The notes beneath the pieces were generated by a model. It ran no database searches and was not told the DNA's origin. It saw only the letters and a list, made by a program, of their open reading frames with translations. Made by a program: the position numbers and the translations under genes. A stretch of DNA of 35,448 nucleotides from Archaeoglobaceae archaeon (GTDB lineage Archaea; Halobacteriota; Archaeoglobi; Archaeoglobales; Archaeoglobaceae), in contig WAPX01000049.1 of the NCBI GenBank assembly GCA_015520485.1, positions 1-35,448 of the forward strand, written 5' to 3'. This document shows, piece after piece, positions 23,522 through 31,964 of the stretch; within the stretch, counting starts at the first letter, position 1, and every line of letters starts with the position of its first letter.

Positions 23522-24010
23522 GTGAAGGAGGCAAAAAAGGCAAAAAAAGCAAAGAAGAAAAATTACCGGATTGACAGAGTAACGGTTTCAGCAGTTGTTC
23601 ATTCAACTGAAGACATGGAAAAGGTTGGTGAGGCAATAGCTGAACTCTTTCCGTTTGAATTTGAAATAGAGGTCAGCAGGGCGAAAGGCCATTACGGTAA
23701 CGAGCTGAAGTTTCTCGAAGTGGAGGTAAAGGACAGAAAAAAGATAAGAGAATTTTTAAACCACGTTTTCAGCAAATTAAAGGAGGGCGGAGAACTCGAA
23801 CAGCTTAAAAAAAGTCTGGAAGACAGGATCGATGCCGGTAACGTGCTGCACATAAGGTTGGATAAGCAGAAGGCATATCTGGGTGAGCTCGTACTCGGCA
23901 GTGAGGATCCAATAGCTGTTAAAATAAAAATTGTGACGTATCCATCCAGAAAAGAGATGGCTCTGGATGCTGTCAGGGACATAATCGAGGAGATCGAACA
24001 TGAGCTGTAA
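23522..24010 (+). CDS. RNA-binding protein of the exosome operon (COG1325)
   Basis: A 162-aa protein from the family that travels with archaeal exosome and RNase P genes and is predicted to bind RNA through a ribosomal-L5-like fold. It starts with a lysine-rich tail (KEAKKAKKAKKKN) and has VSAVVHSTEDMEKVGEAIAE, LKFLEVEVKDRKKIREFLNH (two key blocks) and HIRLDKQKAYLGEL. The start is a GTG at 23522; no better-placed ATG is present. It overlaps the RNase P gene by 11 bp and is the first gene of the superoperon here. The ribosomal L15e gene found next to it in some archaea is absent. Confidence 0.85.
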   Translation: MKEAKKAKKAKKKNYRIDRVTVSAVVHSTEDMEKVGEAIAELFPFEFEIEVSRAKGHYGNELKFLEVEVKDRKKIREFLNHVFSKLKEGGELEQLKKSLEDRIDAGNVLHIRLDKQKAYLGELVLGSEDPIAVKIKIVTYPSRKEMALDAVRDIIEEIEHEL

Positions 24011-24662
24011 AAGCAGGTACGTTGACTTCGTCAGGTTCAGCCTGAAACAGTCTGAACTCTTTGAAGGATACGACCTCGCTGTGTGCTTTCAGAACGGCTT
24101 TCAAAACTGTTTTAATGATGTGAAAAACAGTCAGAATACCGTGTATCCGGGCACGTTCATCGAAGCTGATAACGTCAGCGAGCTAAAAAAGAAGCTGAGG
24201 AGAGCGAGAGGCTTCATAGGAGTTTTGAGCCCGGACGTGAAGGTGAACAGGGAAGCAATAATGAGGAAAAAGGTTCACGTGATACTGGATTCTGAAAGGA
24301 GAAAACTCGACTACGCTTCGGTGAAGCTCGCAGCGGAGAAGGATGTTGTGATTGAGGTTTCCCTTTCAAAATTTCTTAGAGTTAAAGGATTTAAAAGAAT
24401 GAAACTCCTTGACGAGACAAGACTCCTCCTCAGACTGCTCGTGAAGTTTGGCACGCCGTTCGTGGTTACAAGCGGTGCGGAAAACGAACTCGAACTCAGG
24501 CCGAGGTATCAGCTGTACAGCTTTTTCTCTCTGCTTGCAAGAGATGCGGGGGTTGATGAGCTCAAATTTCTTGAATCACTGAGAAACACAAGCACGAGAA
24601 TTTACAGAAGACTCGTTGACGAGAACTACATTATAGACGGAGTTGAGATTGAGAGCGGGTGA
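24000..24662 (+). CDS. rnp3: RNase P protein component 3 (Rpp30)
   Basis: Protein subunit of archaeal RNase P, which matures tRNA 5' ends; TIM-barrel PHP-like fold, forms a pair with Pop5. 220 aa. Visible features are YVDFVRFS at the start, GVLSPDVKVNREAIMRKKVH, LDYASVKLAAEKDVVIEVSL and VTSGAENELELRPRYQL; the last block (SGA.....LRPP/R) is characteristic. The ATG overlaps the previous gene by 11 bp, and the stop overlaps the Pop5 start by 4 bp (GTGA). Confidence 0.9.
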   Translation: MSCKSRYVDFVRFSLKQSELFEGYDLAVCFQNGFQNCFNDVKNSQNTVYPGTFIEADNVSELKKKLRRARGFIGVLSPDVKVNREAIMRKKVHVILDSERRKLDYASVKLAAEKDVVIEVSLSKFLRVKGFKRMKLLDETRLLLRLLVKFGTPFVVTSGAENELELRPRYQLYSFFSLLARDAGVDELKFLESLRNTSTRIYRRLVDENYIIDGVEIESG

Positions 24663-25081
24663 GAGTTTTGAAAGGTCTGCCACCTGCTCTGAGGAAAAAA
24701 AAGAGGTACGTCGCATTTAAGATCGTTTCAAACAGGTCAAACAGGGGCGATTCGAGCCCTTCAGTTTCCGAAAGCTCGGGTTCTGAAAACGCCGGTTCTG
24801 ACATAGCCCGGAACCTGTGGCATGAACTCTGGCAGAACGTACTTTCCCTTTACGGAGAGTGGTATGGAAACGTCGGGCTGAGAATAGAGTACTTCGACGA
24901 GAAAAGCATGGAAGGAATAATAAGGTGCAGCAGAGATAGAGTGGAATTCGTGATAGCGGCTCTGACTTTCGTAACAGAGCTCGGAAACGAAAGGGTGGCT
25001 GTAAAAACCCTTGGCGTTAGCGGAACGATTAAGGGGTGCAGAAGGTTCCTGTCTTTAACCAGCGAGAGTGTAAAGAAATAA
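24659..25081 (+). CDS. rnp2: RNase P protein component 2 (Pop5)
   Basis: Subunit of archaeal RNase P and the direct partner of Rpp30. 140 aa. The N-terminus LPPALRKKKRYVAFKIVS is the typical Pop5 opening. The core includes WYGNVGLRIEYFDEKSMEGI and EFVIAALTFVTE, ending VKTLGVSGTIKGCR. Residues about 27-48 form a Ser/Gly-rich insertion (DSSPSVSESSGSENAGS) that is longer than I expect for the family. It starts with GTG in a GTGA overlap with rnp3, implying coupled translation. About 190 bp separate it from psmA. Confidence 0.9.
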   Translation: MRVLKGLPPALRKKKRYVAFKIVSNRSNRGDSSPSVSESSGSENAGSDIARNLWHELWQNVLSLYGEWYGNVGLRIEYFDEKSMEGIIRCSRDRVEFVIAALTFVTELGNERVAVKTLGVSGTIKGCRRFLSLTSESVKK

Positions 25082-25271
25082 ATACGAGGAGTAATATCTG
25101 AGTTGAGTTGCTGCAAAAATGCTGCAAAACTTGTCAGCAGTCGGTGATGCTGGCATTAAAAATCAATTTAAATAGTAATTTGAAATTGTAGATGGAAAAT
25201 TAAAAATGAATAACTGTGCAGAAATTGGTGAAAAATCAGAATTGAAATGAGTGTTACGAGGAGGTGAACAC
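25082..25271 (+). promoter_or_regulatory. Intergenic region and probable second promoter upstream of psmA
   Basis: AT-rich TATA-like strings occur at about 25160-25172 (CAATTTAAATAGT) and 25196-25208 (GAAAATTAAAAAT). Two GCTGCAAAA repeats 11 bp apart lie at 25110-25118 and 25121-25129, with a complementary CAGCAG at 25135. GAGGAGGTGA at about 25257-25266 is the psmA ribosome site. This suggests independent transcription of psmA and the exosome genes. Confidence 0.5.
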
Positions 25272-26009
25272 ATGCATTTACCGCAGATGGGATACGACAG
25301 GGCAATTACGGTATTCAGCCCTGATGGCAGGCTGTTTCAGGTTGAGTATGCGAGAGAGGCTGTGAAAAGAGGAGCAACGGCTATAGGTGTCAAAACCAAG
25401 GAAGCTGTGCTTTTGTTAGCAGACAGAAGGGTTGCGAGCAAACTGCTCGAGGTTACGACCATTGAAAAAATTTACAGAATAGACGATCACATATATGCAG
25501 CTACCTCTGGACTCGTAGCTGATGCGAGGGTGCTTGTGGAGAGGGCGAGAGTTGAGGCGCAGATAAACAGGCTTACGTACGATGAGCCAATAAGCGTCAA
25601 GGATCTTGCAAAGAAAATCTGCGATTTCAAACAACAGTACACCCAGTTTGGAGGAGTTCGACCCTTCGGCGTTTCTCTTCTGATAGCTGGATTCGATAAC
25701 TCACCGAGGCTATTTGAGACTGATCCGAGCGGCGCTCTGCTCGAGTACAAGGCAACTTCAATAGGCTCGGGAAGAAGCATAGTCATAGAGCACTTTGAGA
25801 ACGTTTACAGGGACGACATGAGCGTTGACGAGGCGGTGGTGGAAGCCATGGTTGCAATGGGTAAGGCAATAGAGGGGGAGCTGAGCGAGGATGGAGTTGA
25901 GCTTGTCATCATAACTGAAAAAGAAGCGAAAAGCGTGGAAGGTGATGAACTCAAAGCTTACATAGACAGAGCCAACGAGAAAATAAGAGAAGAGTTGAAG
26001 AAGCAGTAA
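25272..26009 (+). CDS. psmA: 20S proteasome alpha subunit
   Basis: Outer-ring subunit of the archaeal 20S proteasome; controls entry to the proteolytic chamber and docks the ATPase PAN. 245 aa. The family N-terminus MHLPQMGYDRAITVFSPDGR includes the gate residues (YDRAITVFSPDGRLFQVEYA). Further blocks are RPFGVSLLIAG and TDPSGALLEYKATSIGSG. The ATG at 25272 is chosen because it follows GAGGAGGTGA and matches the known A. fulgidus start; an in-frame GTG lies at 25251. No N-terminal catalytic Thr, as expected for an alpha subunit. First gene of the psmA-SBDS-rrp4-rrp41-rrp42-L37Ae unit. Confidence 0.97.
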   Translation: MHLPQMGYDRAITVFSPDGRLFQVEYAREAVKRGATAIGVKTKEAVLLLADRRVASKLLEVTTIEKIYRIDDHIYAATSGLVADARVLVERARVEAQINRLTYDEPISVKDLAKKICDFKQQYTQFGGVRPFGVSLLIAGFDNSPRLFETDPSGALLEYKATSIGSGRSIVIEHFENVYRDDMSVDEAVVEAMVAMGKAIEGELSEDGVELVIITEKEAKSVEGDELKAYIDRANEKIREELKKQ

Positions 26010-26011
26010 AC

Positions 26012-26025
26012 CCGCTCAGCGGGGG
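26012..26025 (+). promoter_or_regulatory. Short hairpin between psmA and the SBDS gene
   Basis: CCCGC-TCA-GCGGG, a GC-rich 5-bp stem directly after the psmA stop. Its 3' arm merges into the GGGGGG ribosome site of the next gene, so it could lower SBDS translation or mark an RNA-processing point. Confidence 0.4.
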
Positions 26026-26033
26026 GATTGACC

Positions 26034-26741
26034 GTGGTCTCTCTCGACAGGGCAGTGATAGCAAGGTTGAAAAAACAAGGTGAGGTTTTCGAGGCTCTCG
26101 TTGATCCGTACCTAGCAAGAGACCTCAAGGAGGGCAAAGAGGTTGACTTCGAGAAGCTGCTGGCAGTGGAGGAAATATTCAGGGATGCCGGCAGGGGTGA
26201 CAGAATAAGCAAGGAAGAACTGAACAAAGTTTTCGGCACTTCTGACATCAGGGCGATAGTCAGGACGATAATACTTGAAGGGGAAGTACAGATCACAGCG
26301 GAACAGAGAAAAGAAATGCTGGAGCAGAAGAGGAAACAGATAGTCGAATACATAAGGAAAAATGCCGTTGACCCGAGAACTGGAGCGCCTCATCCCCCCT
26401 CGAGGATTGAAAGGGCCATGAAGGAAGCCAAAGTTCACGTGGACATTTTCAAGCCCGTTGAAGCTCAGGTCAAGGACGTCGTCAAGTCCATAAAGAAAAT
26501 TTTGCCGCTGAGGTTTGAGGAAGTGGAGATAGCGATTAAAGTCCCAGCTGACTACACCGGAAAAGCCATTTCGGCTCTCTACTCTTTTGGAAACGTGGAG
26601 AAGGAGGAATGGCAGAAAGACGGTAGCTGGATTTGTGTTATAAAAATTCCGGCTGGCATGCAGGGTGATCTTATCGATTTGCTTGCCAAGGTTACAAAGG
26701 GTGAGGCTTTAACGAAAGTTCTGAGGAGGATTCAGGGATGA
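26034..26741 (+). CDS. sdo1: Ribosome maturation protein SBDS (Sdo1)
   Basis: Archaeal orthologue of the Shwachman-Bodian-Diamond protein, which helps release the anti-association factor aIF6 from the large ribosomal subunit. 235 aa in three domains. The N-terminal FYSH domain runs to about residue 85 ([19 protein letters not shown]). A helical middle contains [17 protein letters not shown]. The C-terminal ferredoxin-like domain runs from about residue 160 ([19 protein letters not shown]). The GTG at 26034 (MVSLDRAV) is chosen; it follows GGGGGG at good distance and matches the A. fulgidus N-terminus, while the TTG at 26028 does not. The stop overlaps the rrp4 ATG (ATGA). Confidence 0.96.
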   Translation: MVSLDRAVIARLKKQGEVFEALVDPYLARDLKEGKEVDFEKLLAVEEIFRDAGRGDRISKEELNKVFGTSDIRAIVRTIILEGEVQITAEQRKEMLEQKRKQIVEYIRKNAVDPRTGAPHPPSRIERAMKEAKVHVDIFKPVEAQVKDVVKSIKKILPLRFEEVEIAIKVPADYTGKAISALYSFGNVEKEEWQKDGSWICVIKIPAGMQGDLIDLLAKVTKGEALTKVLRRIQG

Positions 26742-27418
26742 GGAAGATAGTTATGCCCGGGGATTTAATAGCGAAAAATCCGAGAGCTGCAGGATACGGC
26801 ACTTACGTTGAGAAAGGTAAGGTTTACGCCAAGTTTCTCGGCTTGCTCGACAAAACGGACACCAGCGTTAGAGTTATACCGCTTAAAGGCAGGTACATCC
26901 CGTCTTCGGGGGACGTCGTCATTGGAATAGTGAGAGAAGTAACCGCCAACGGCTGGATAGTTGACGTATACTCACCGTATCAGGCTTTTCTGCCCGTTCT
27001 GGAATACCCAGAGAATGCTATGAGGAACAAAAAGGTAAACGAACTTCTGGACATAGGGGATGCAATAATAGGAAAAGTCCTGAGCATCGATCCAAAGATG
27101 AAGGTGACCCTGACGATGAAGGATAAGGTGTGCAAACCCGTCAGAGTGGGAAGAATAGTTGCAATAAATCCCGCAAGAGTTCCGAGGGTTATAGGTAAGA
27201 AGGGCAGCATGATAAAAATGCTGAAATCTGAGCTTGGAATACAGATTGTTGTCGGGCAAAACGGTCTTATATGGATTAACGGAGACAGAAGAAAGGTTTC
27301 AATTGCCGAAGAGGCAATATACATAATAGAGGAGGAAGCCCATACTGAGGGTCTTACCGACAGAATTACTGAATTTATAAAAAAGAAAAAGGGTGAATTG
27401 GAAAATGCAGAAACCTAA
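26738..27418 (+). CDS. rrp4: Exosome subunit Rrp4
   Basis: RNA-binding cap protein of the archaeal exosome, sitting on the Rrp41-Rrp42 hexameric ring. 226 aa. An N-terminal beta domain ([20 protein letters not shown]) is followed by an S1 domain at about 62-130 ([20 protein letters not shown]) and a KH domain at about 140-205 with the GxxG loop IGKKGSMIK. The ATG overlaps the SBDS stop by 4 bp and the end overlaps rrp41 by 14 bp. Confidence 0.97.
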   Translation: MRKIVMPGDLIAKNPRAAGYGTYVEKGKVYAKFLGLLDKTDTSVRVIPLKGRYIPSSGDVVIGIVREVTANGWIVDVYSPYQAFLPVLEYPENAMRNKKVNELLDIGDAIIGKVLSIDPKMKVTLTMKDKVCKPVRVGRIVAINPARVPRVIGKKGSMIKMLKSELGIQIVVGQNGLIWINGDRRKVSIAEEAIYIIEEEAHTEGLTDRITEFIKKKKGELENAET

Positions 27419-28157
27419 GCTTATTGTTGATGGTAAGAGGCTGGACGGCAGGGGCTTTGAAGAACTGAGGCCCATAAAAATAGAAGCAGGTGTTTTAAAG
27501 AGGGCTGACGGCTCCTGCTACCTCGAAATGGGAAAGAACAAGATAATAGCCGCTGTTTACGGTCCAAGAGAGGTTCATCCGAGACACCTGCAGGATCCGA
27601 GCAAGGCTGTAATCAGGTACCGCTACAACATGGCACCTTTCAGCGTGGAAGAGAGAAAGAAGCCGGGTCCGGACAGAAGGAGCGTGGAGATATCAAAAGT
27701 GAGCAGAGAGGCTCTGGAGCCGGTAATAATGAAGGAGCTCTTTCCGAGATCGGGTATAGACGTTTTTGTCGAGGTTCTTCAGGCAGATGCTGGAACGAGA
27801 ACAGCATGCCTGAACGCAGCAAGCGTGGCTCTGATAGATGCTGGAGTTGCCATGAGGGGGATGGTAACTTCAGTGGCTGTGGCGAAAGTGGAGGGCAACA
27901 TAGTTCTGGATCCCATGAAGGAAGAGGACAACTACGGGGATGCTGATGTTCCAATAGCGTTTTTGATAAGAAATGATAGAATAGAGTCCATAGCTCTGCT
28001 TCAGATGGACGGCAGGCTAACTCTCGAAGAAATGAAAAAGGCCATGGAACTCGCGAAGAAAGGTGCGATGCAGATTTACAGGCTTCAGAGAGAGGCGATA
28101 ATGAAGAAGTACATGAAAGAGGAGACTGAGGAGCCCGAAGAGGAAAATGAGCAGTAA
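27405..28157 (+). CDS. rrp41: Exosome catalytic subunit Rrp41
   Basis: Phosphorolytic 3'-5' exoribonuclease subunit (RNase PH fold); alternates with Rrp42 in the ring and also adds A-rich tails. 250 aa. Visible are [39 protein letters not shown], the phosphate-binding [16 protein letters not shown] and the catalytic aspartate region [15 protein letters not shown]. The tail is acidic ([12 protein letters not shown]). The ATG at 27405 follows GGGTGA; a GTG at 27393 in frame is less well placed. Confidence 0.97.
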   Translation: MQKPKLIVDGKRLDGRGFEELRPIKIEAGVLKRADGSCYLEMGKNKIIAAVYGPREVHPRHLQDPSKAVIRYRYNMAPFSVEERKKPGPDRRSVEISKVSREALEPVIMKELFPRSGIDVFVEVLQADAGTRTACLNAASVALIDAGVAMRGMVTSVAVAKVEGNIVLDPMKEEDNYGDADVPIAFLIRNDRIESIALLQMDGRLTLEEMKKAMELAKKGAMQIYRLQREAIMKKYMKEETEEPEEENEQ

Positions 28158-28210
28158 ATGTGCGGGAATTTGATAGGTTGAAAAGAGGTCCGAAAAACAG
28201 GAGGAGTAAA

Positions 28211-29029
28211 ATGGCTGAAGATATACTGATGGATATAAAGAGGGATTACGTCCTCTCAAGAATAAGGTCGGGAGAAAGAATTGACGGCAGGAGATTTGAC
28301 GAGTTCAGGCAGATTAGCGTTCAGACCGGTGTAATCGAGAAAGCCGAAGGCTCTGCCCTCGTAAAGCTTGGCAACACGCAGGTCATCGTGGGAATAAAAA
28401 TGCAGGTTGGAGAACCTTTTCCGGATACTCCCGAAAAAGGAATTATAATAACGAATTCCGAACTTGTACCTCTGGCTTCTCCAACCTTTGAACCCGGGCC
28501 ACCGGATGAAAATTCGGTGGAGCTCGCAAGAGTTGTCGACAGGGGAATCAGAGAGAGCGAGGCTGTAAACCTCGAAGAGCTGTGCATAGAGGAAGGGGAA
28601 AAAGTGTGGGTGATATTCATCGACATTCACGCCCTTGACGATGACGGCAATTTGATGGACGCTTCTGCCATAGCCGCAATTTCGGCTCTGATGAACACGA
28701 CCGTTCCGGCTGAGAAGTTCGAGGTCGGAGAGGACTTCAGGCTACCGGTTCGGGACATACCGATCAGCGTTACATCCCTGATAGTGGACGACTACTCGCT
28801 CGTAGATCCGTGCAGGGATGAAATGAGCGTTGGAAACAACCTGATTACGATAACATCGGATAAAAACGGAAACATCGTGGCGATGCAGAAAAGTGGAAGT
28901 TACCTGCTATCTGAGGAAAAGTTTTATGAAGTGCTCGAGCTGAGCGTTGCCAAGGCTGAGGAGGTCAGAAAACAGGTTGTGTCTCAAATAAATCAGGGTG
29001 ATAAAGATGGGGAGAACGAAGAAAGTTAA
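28211..29029 (+). CDS. rrp42: Exosome subunit Rrp42
   Basis: Non-catalytic RNase PH-fold partner of Rrp41 in the exosome ring. 272 aa. It shows AEDILMDIKRDYVLSRIRSG, ERIDGRRFDEFR, GSALVKLGNTQVIVGIKMQ, PTFEPGPPDENSVELARVVD and DIHALDDDGNLMDASAIAA. The catalytic aspartate pair and phosphate-loop arginines of Rrp41 are replaced, as usual. I set the start at the ATG at 28211, which follows GGAGGAGT and matches the A. fulgidus N-terminus. The open frame begins at a GTG at 28160, but those 17 residues are basic and without family match. It overlaps the L37Ae gene by 23 bp. Confidence 0.96.
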   Translation: MAEDILMDIKRDYVLSRIRSGERIDGRRFDEFRQISVQTGVIEKAEGSALVKLGNTQVIVGIKMQVGEPFPDTPEKGIIITNSELVPLASPTFEPGPPDENSVELARVVDRGIRESEAVNLEELCIEEGEKVWVIFIDIHALDDDGNLMDASAIAAISALMNTTVPAEKFEVGEDFRLPVRDIPISVTSLIVDDYSLVDPCRDEMSVGNNLITITSDKNGNIVAMQKSGSYLLSEEKFYEVLELSVAKAEEVRKQVVSQINQGDKDGENEES

Positions 29030-29267
29030 AATGGCTGCCAGATTTGGGCCGAGGTACGGTTTGAGGGTCAGAAGGACGATCATAAAGATAGAGGAAAAGC
29101 AGAGGAAGAAGTACCAGTGTAAAAAGTGCGGTAAGGTTGCTGTAAAGAGAATAGGGACGGGCATCTGGCAGTGCAGGTCGTGCGGTTATACCTTTGCCGG
29201 AGGCACCTACATACCCGAGACTCCGGCTTTGAAGATAGTCGAAAGGGCGGTTACCAAGAGGAGGTAA
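29007..29267 (+). CDS. rpl37ae: Large-subunit ribosomal protein L37Ae (eL43)
   Basis: Zinc-ribbon ribosomal protein, 86 aa, very basic. The C4 zinc finger is CKKC ... CRSC with 14 residues between the pairs, followed by the family end TFAGGTYIPETP. The ATG at 29007 is preceded by GGGTGATAAAG; an in-frame GTG at 28998 would add three residues. Last gene of the superoperon here; the RNA polymerase subunit P gene that follows in some relatives is not seen. Confidence 0.96.
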   Translation: MGRTKKVKMAARFGPRYGLRVRRTIIKIEEKQRKKYQCKKCGKVAVKRIGTGIWQCRSCGYTFAGGTYIPETPALKIVERAVTKRR

Positions 29268-29290
29268 ACGAGCAGTTTTAACCAAATAAT

Positions 29291-29308
29291 TTACATTTTT
29301 ATTATTCG
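29291..29308 (+). terminator. T-rich terminator at the end of the exosome operon
   Basis: TTTACATTTTTATTATT lies 25-40 bp after the L37Ae stop, in the gap to the convergent guaAA. Confidence 0.45.
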
Positions 29309-29329
29309 TACTGGTTAACGGATGCAGCA

Positions 29330-29884
29330 CTACTGCCTGCAGATTTTGATGAAGTTTCTGTAAAACTCCTCACCTTTTTCTGTGTGGTACACTTCGGGGT
29401 GCCACTGAACGCCGTATACCGGTTTTCGCCTGTGCCTCATCGCCTCCACCTCGCAAACGTCAGAAGTTGCCAAGAGCTTGAAGCATTCGGGCATCTTTTT
29501 TACCTCATCCGAGTGGCTCGCCCATACCTTCAGCTTCTCCGGCAACCCCTCGAATATTTCGTCCCTCTCAACAATTCTCACCTCGACCTCTGCGTAGCCA
29601 CCCACCTCACCTCTTCCAACTTCACCGCCAAAGATTTTGGCGAGGAGCTGGTGCCCCAGACAAACTCCGAGAACTGGCACGTCGAGCTCTTTAACGTAAA
29701 GCTCGCAGTTACCGGTTCTGTCGAGAGAGGGCCCACCACCGAGCACTATTCCGTCCGCATCTTTCAGCTTTTCCACCGGCGTCGTGTTTTCGACGAGCTT
29801 CGTTTCGGCTCCTAAGTCTCTCAGAGTTCTGTGTATCAGGTGGTTGTACTGCCCGAAGTTGTACACGACGTATATTCTGACCAT
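29330..29884 (-). CDS. guaAA: GMP synthase glutamine amidotransferase subunit
   Basis: Class I glutamine amidotransferase that releases ammonia from glutamine for XMP amination by the separate ATP-pyrophosphatase subunit, as in other archaea with split GMP synthase. 184 aa. The catalytic triad is Cys75 (GVCLGHQ), His162 and Glu164 (QWHPEV). [17 protein letters not shown] and WASHSDEV are family blocks. The second subunit (guaAB) is not in the window. The ATG at 29884 has no strong ribosome site. Convergent with the exosome operon. Confidence 0.95.
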   Translation of the reverse strand: MVRIYVVYNFGQYNHLIHRTLRDLGAETKLVENTTPVEKLKDADGIVLGGGPSLDRTGNCELYVKELDVPVLGVCLGHQLLAKIFGGEVGRGEVGGYAEVEVRIVERDEIFEGLPEKLKVWASHSDEVKKMPECFKLLATSDVCEVEAMRHRRKPVYGVQWHPEVYHTEKGEEFYRNFIKICRQ

Positions 29885-30370
29885 AGAAAATGCTGGAAGG
29901 TTAGAATTAAGAACTTACTGGTTTTTGTGAATGTCTGATTTAGCTGTTTTGAAAGTTTTATCCACTTTAGCAAACACGTAAAGAAGCTGAACCGTAAAGA
30001 TAACTGGTCACAGGAATTAATGAACACTGTTAAAATTTTTAATGCTGTCGGTGCGTGTTGCTTATTTAACGCTTTGAGGAGTGTATAAGTCTAATTCCTC
30101 AGCAAGATTTTCGTATGCAGCTTTACATCTGACGGAAAGCGAAGATCTTGTAGGGCTTGACTGAACACATGTTCGATGGGGCAACCTTTGACGGAAAGCG
30201 GGCTGTTATCTTCTGACCAAGTGCGACGAAAGAACGGCCAGTTCGTAAATCTGGTGAAAAGGAAAAAGTTTTGCAGGTAGCAGGAAAGCTGGAGTTTTAA
30301 GGTGTGCTGTTTTAGAGTTTGTTCGGACGTATCTAACAGAACAAAAGTATTAATGCAGAACGTTCGGTGA
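29885..30370. other. Long intergenic region, no gene recognised, one 12-bp repeat
   Basis: No convincing reading frame on either strand. TGACGGAAAGCG occurs twice (30130-30141 and 30189-30200), 59 bp apart. The last part (about 30335-30370) should contain the promoter for the small ORF and radical SAM gene; AAAAGTATTAAT near 30341-30352 is the best TATA candidate. Confidence 0.45.
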
Positions 30371-30376
30371 ATGCTC

Positions 30377-30463
30377 ATGGTTATTGCATACAGATTTGAA
30401 TGCAACTCCGAAAACGGTGGACTGACGCACTACGTAATGCAAAGCGAAGAATCACCATTTTAA
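30377..30463 (+). CDS. Small ORF, candidate radical-SAM-modified peptide precursor
   Basis: Encodes 28 residues, MVIAYRFECNSENGG then LTHYVMQSEESPF. The ATG at 30377 follows GGTGA by 6 nt; an earlier in-frame ATG at 30371 would add two residues. It ends 18 bp before the radical SAM/SPASM gene, on the same strand, with that gene's GAGGTGG between them. A single Cys, a GG and a T-H-Y triplet are the notable residues. I recall short peptides called CbpA that accompany SPASM enzymes called CbpB in methanogens and relatives and share a VIAYR/THY look, but this memory is not checked. If real, the peptide would be a RiPP precursor. Confidence 0.55.
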   Translation: MVIAYRFECNSENGGLTHYVMQSEESPF

Positions 30464-30481
30464 TTTTTTTGAGGTGGTTCA

Positions 30482-31729
30482 ATGGAAAAAATTAAATTCG
30501 AAGATTTTAACGTATTCATAGATCCGGATTCCGGTTTCTGGGCCATTGCCGATGCCGAGCTTCCAGATGAGGTTAGGAAATTCTGGTTAAAAAACAGAGA
30601 TAGTCTGGCTGCGGAAATGAAAAGGTACCGATTTGAAACTGATGTGAAAGTCGTTTACGTAAATCCCACCGACCGCTGCAACGCCTCCTGCCCGTACTGT
30701 TACATTCCCGGCAAAATAAAGAGCAGAGGCAGAGACATGAGCTACGAAGAACTGAGCGGTGTTTTAAACTGCTTAATGGATTCTGGCGTTGAGTGGGTAA
30801 TATTTCACGGAGCCGAGCCGTTACTCGTAAAGGATCTGATCTTCAAGGTTATTGAAGAATACGACGAGTTCAACTACGGAATCCAGACGAACGGACTTCT
30901 GCTCAATAGGGATGACATGGACTTTATAATGGACAGTGAAATCAACATAGGCATTTCTTTTGACTCTCCCAGAAAGGACGTAAACGATTTTCTGAGAGGA
31001 AAAGGGCATTACGATACCGCTGTAAGAGCTCTGGATTACATGCAGGGGTATAAAAATCTGAATGTCGTAACGACCATAACACGGTACAACTACAATCAGC
31101 TTGCCGATATGGTTGACTTTCTAGCGGGAAAGGTGGAAGTTGTTTTAATGAATCCCGTAAGAGGGACAAGTGAGGGTGGTAGAAAATTCAGAGCTCCACC
31201 AGTCGAAGCGGCTGGAGAGTTTATAAAGGCCGTCAGCAGGGCTATTGAACATACGAAGAATGGTGAAAGGATAGTAATCGGTGATTTTGCCAACATTCTC
31301 CTTGGAATCGTCGCTCCTACCTCCAGAGTTTTGCAGTGCGACATATCGCCCTGCGGTGGTGGAAGGAGGTTCTTTGCCGTAGCATCCGATGGAAACGTTT
31401 ATCCCTGCGGGGAGTTTATAGGAATGGAAGAGTTTTCCGTACCATTCGACGAAGTGGTAAAAAATGGCTGTAAAAACGCCTTCAAGTCCGTTAACAGCAG
31501 GGTTGTTGAAAAGATAGAAGAGTGCAGAACATGCGCTTACAGGCACATCTGCGGCTCCCCGTGTCCAGCGGAAGTGTACGCCGAAAAGGGCACGTTTTTT
31601 GAAAAGAGTCCGTACTGCGAATTCTACAGGGCGGTAATAGATTACGCCTTTAAAATAATAGCTGAAGGGATGGAGGACTTCGTTATAAGGAAGGATGCAA
31701 TGAAAGTCAAGTACAGTTTGGGGCTCTAA
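30482..31729 (+). CDS. Radical SAM/SPASM peptide-maturase-like enzyme
   Basis: A 415-aa enzyme with the radical SAM cluster motif CNASCPYC (C66, C70, C73). A C-terminal SPASM domain for auxiliary Fe-S clusters carries cysteines 286, 291, 309, 330, 348, 351, 357, 361 and 379, with SDGNVYPCGEF and CRTCAYRHICGSPCPAE as its landmarks. About 60 residues precede the barrel; such N-terminal extensions in RiPP maturases often help bind the leader peptide. Enzymes of this shape make thioether or C-C cross-links in ribosomal peptides or activate sulfatases; no sulfatase is nearby. The immediately upstream 28-residue ORF is the natural substrate candidate. GAGGTGG precedes the ATG. No transporter or protease gene follows. 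Confidence 0.88.
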   Translation: MEKIKFEDFNVFIDPDSGFWAIADAELPDEVRKFWLKNRDSLAAEMKRYRFETDVKVVYVNPTDRCNASCPYCYIPGKIKSRGRDMSYEELSGVLNCLMDSGVEWVIFHGAEPLLVKDLIFKVIEEYDEFNYGIQTNGLLLNRDDMDFIMDSEINIGISFDSPRKDVNDFLRGKGHYDTAVRALDYMQGYKNLNVVTTITRYNYNQLADMVDFLAGKVEVVLMNPVRGTSEGGRKFRAPPVEAAGEFIKAVSRAIEHTKNGERIVIGDFANILLGIVAPTSRVLQCDISPCGGGRRFFAVASDGNVYPCGEFIGMEEFSVPFDEVVKNGCKNAFKSVNSRVVEKIEECRTCAYRHICGSPCPAEVYAEKGTFFEKSPYCEFYRAVIDYAFKIIAEGMEDFVIRKDAMKVKYSLGL

Positions 31730-31964
31730 CAGGATTCGAAAGCTGGTTTAGGTACTCCAAACGGCACAGTGGTAATCTTGGTATATCTTTTTGCTGACAC
31801 TTTGCTGAATGAGAAACAAATCCAGTAGGTTTCGCGGACTGATTGCGTATTTGTATTGGAAGAAAACCGTAGCCAACGAACTCAAAAGTTCTCCTGAAGG
31901 AACCCGAAGATGTGCCGCATAATACTTTTAATAGCTACCCCTTGCAGTAGCAGTACTGCTAACT
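31730..31964. other. Boundary region with a 14-bp perfect palindrome
   Basis: No gene recognised. TAGCAGTACTGCTA (31948-31961) is fully self-complementary and lies 4 bp from the stop of the winged-helix gene; CTTTTAATA (about 31926-31934) upstream looks like a TATA box on the plus strand. The start of the plasmid-like segment is probably within this stretch, but no duplicated att site could be found. Confidence 0.4.

Noticed and set aside
28160-28210. Longer start for Rrp42 at GTG 28160
   Set aside because: The extra 17 residues have no family match and the ATG at 28211 has GGAGGAGT upstream.
30091-30405. 104-codon minus-strand frame upstream of the small peptide ORF
   Set aside because: No ribosome site, unlikely composition, and it overlaps the promoter and the peptide ORF on the other strand.
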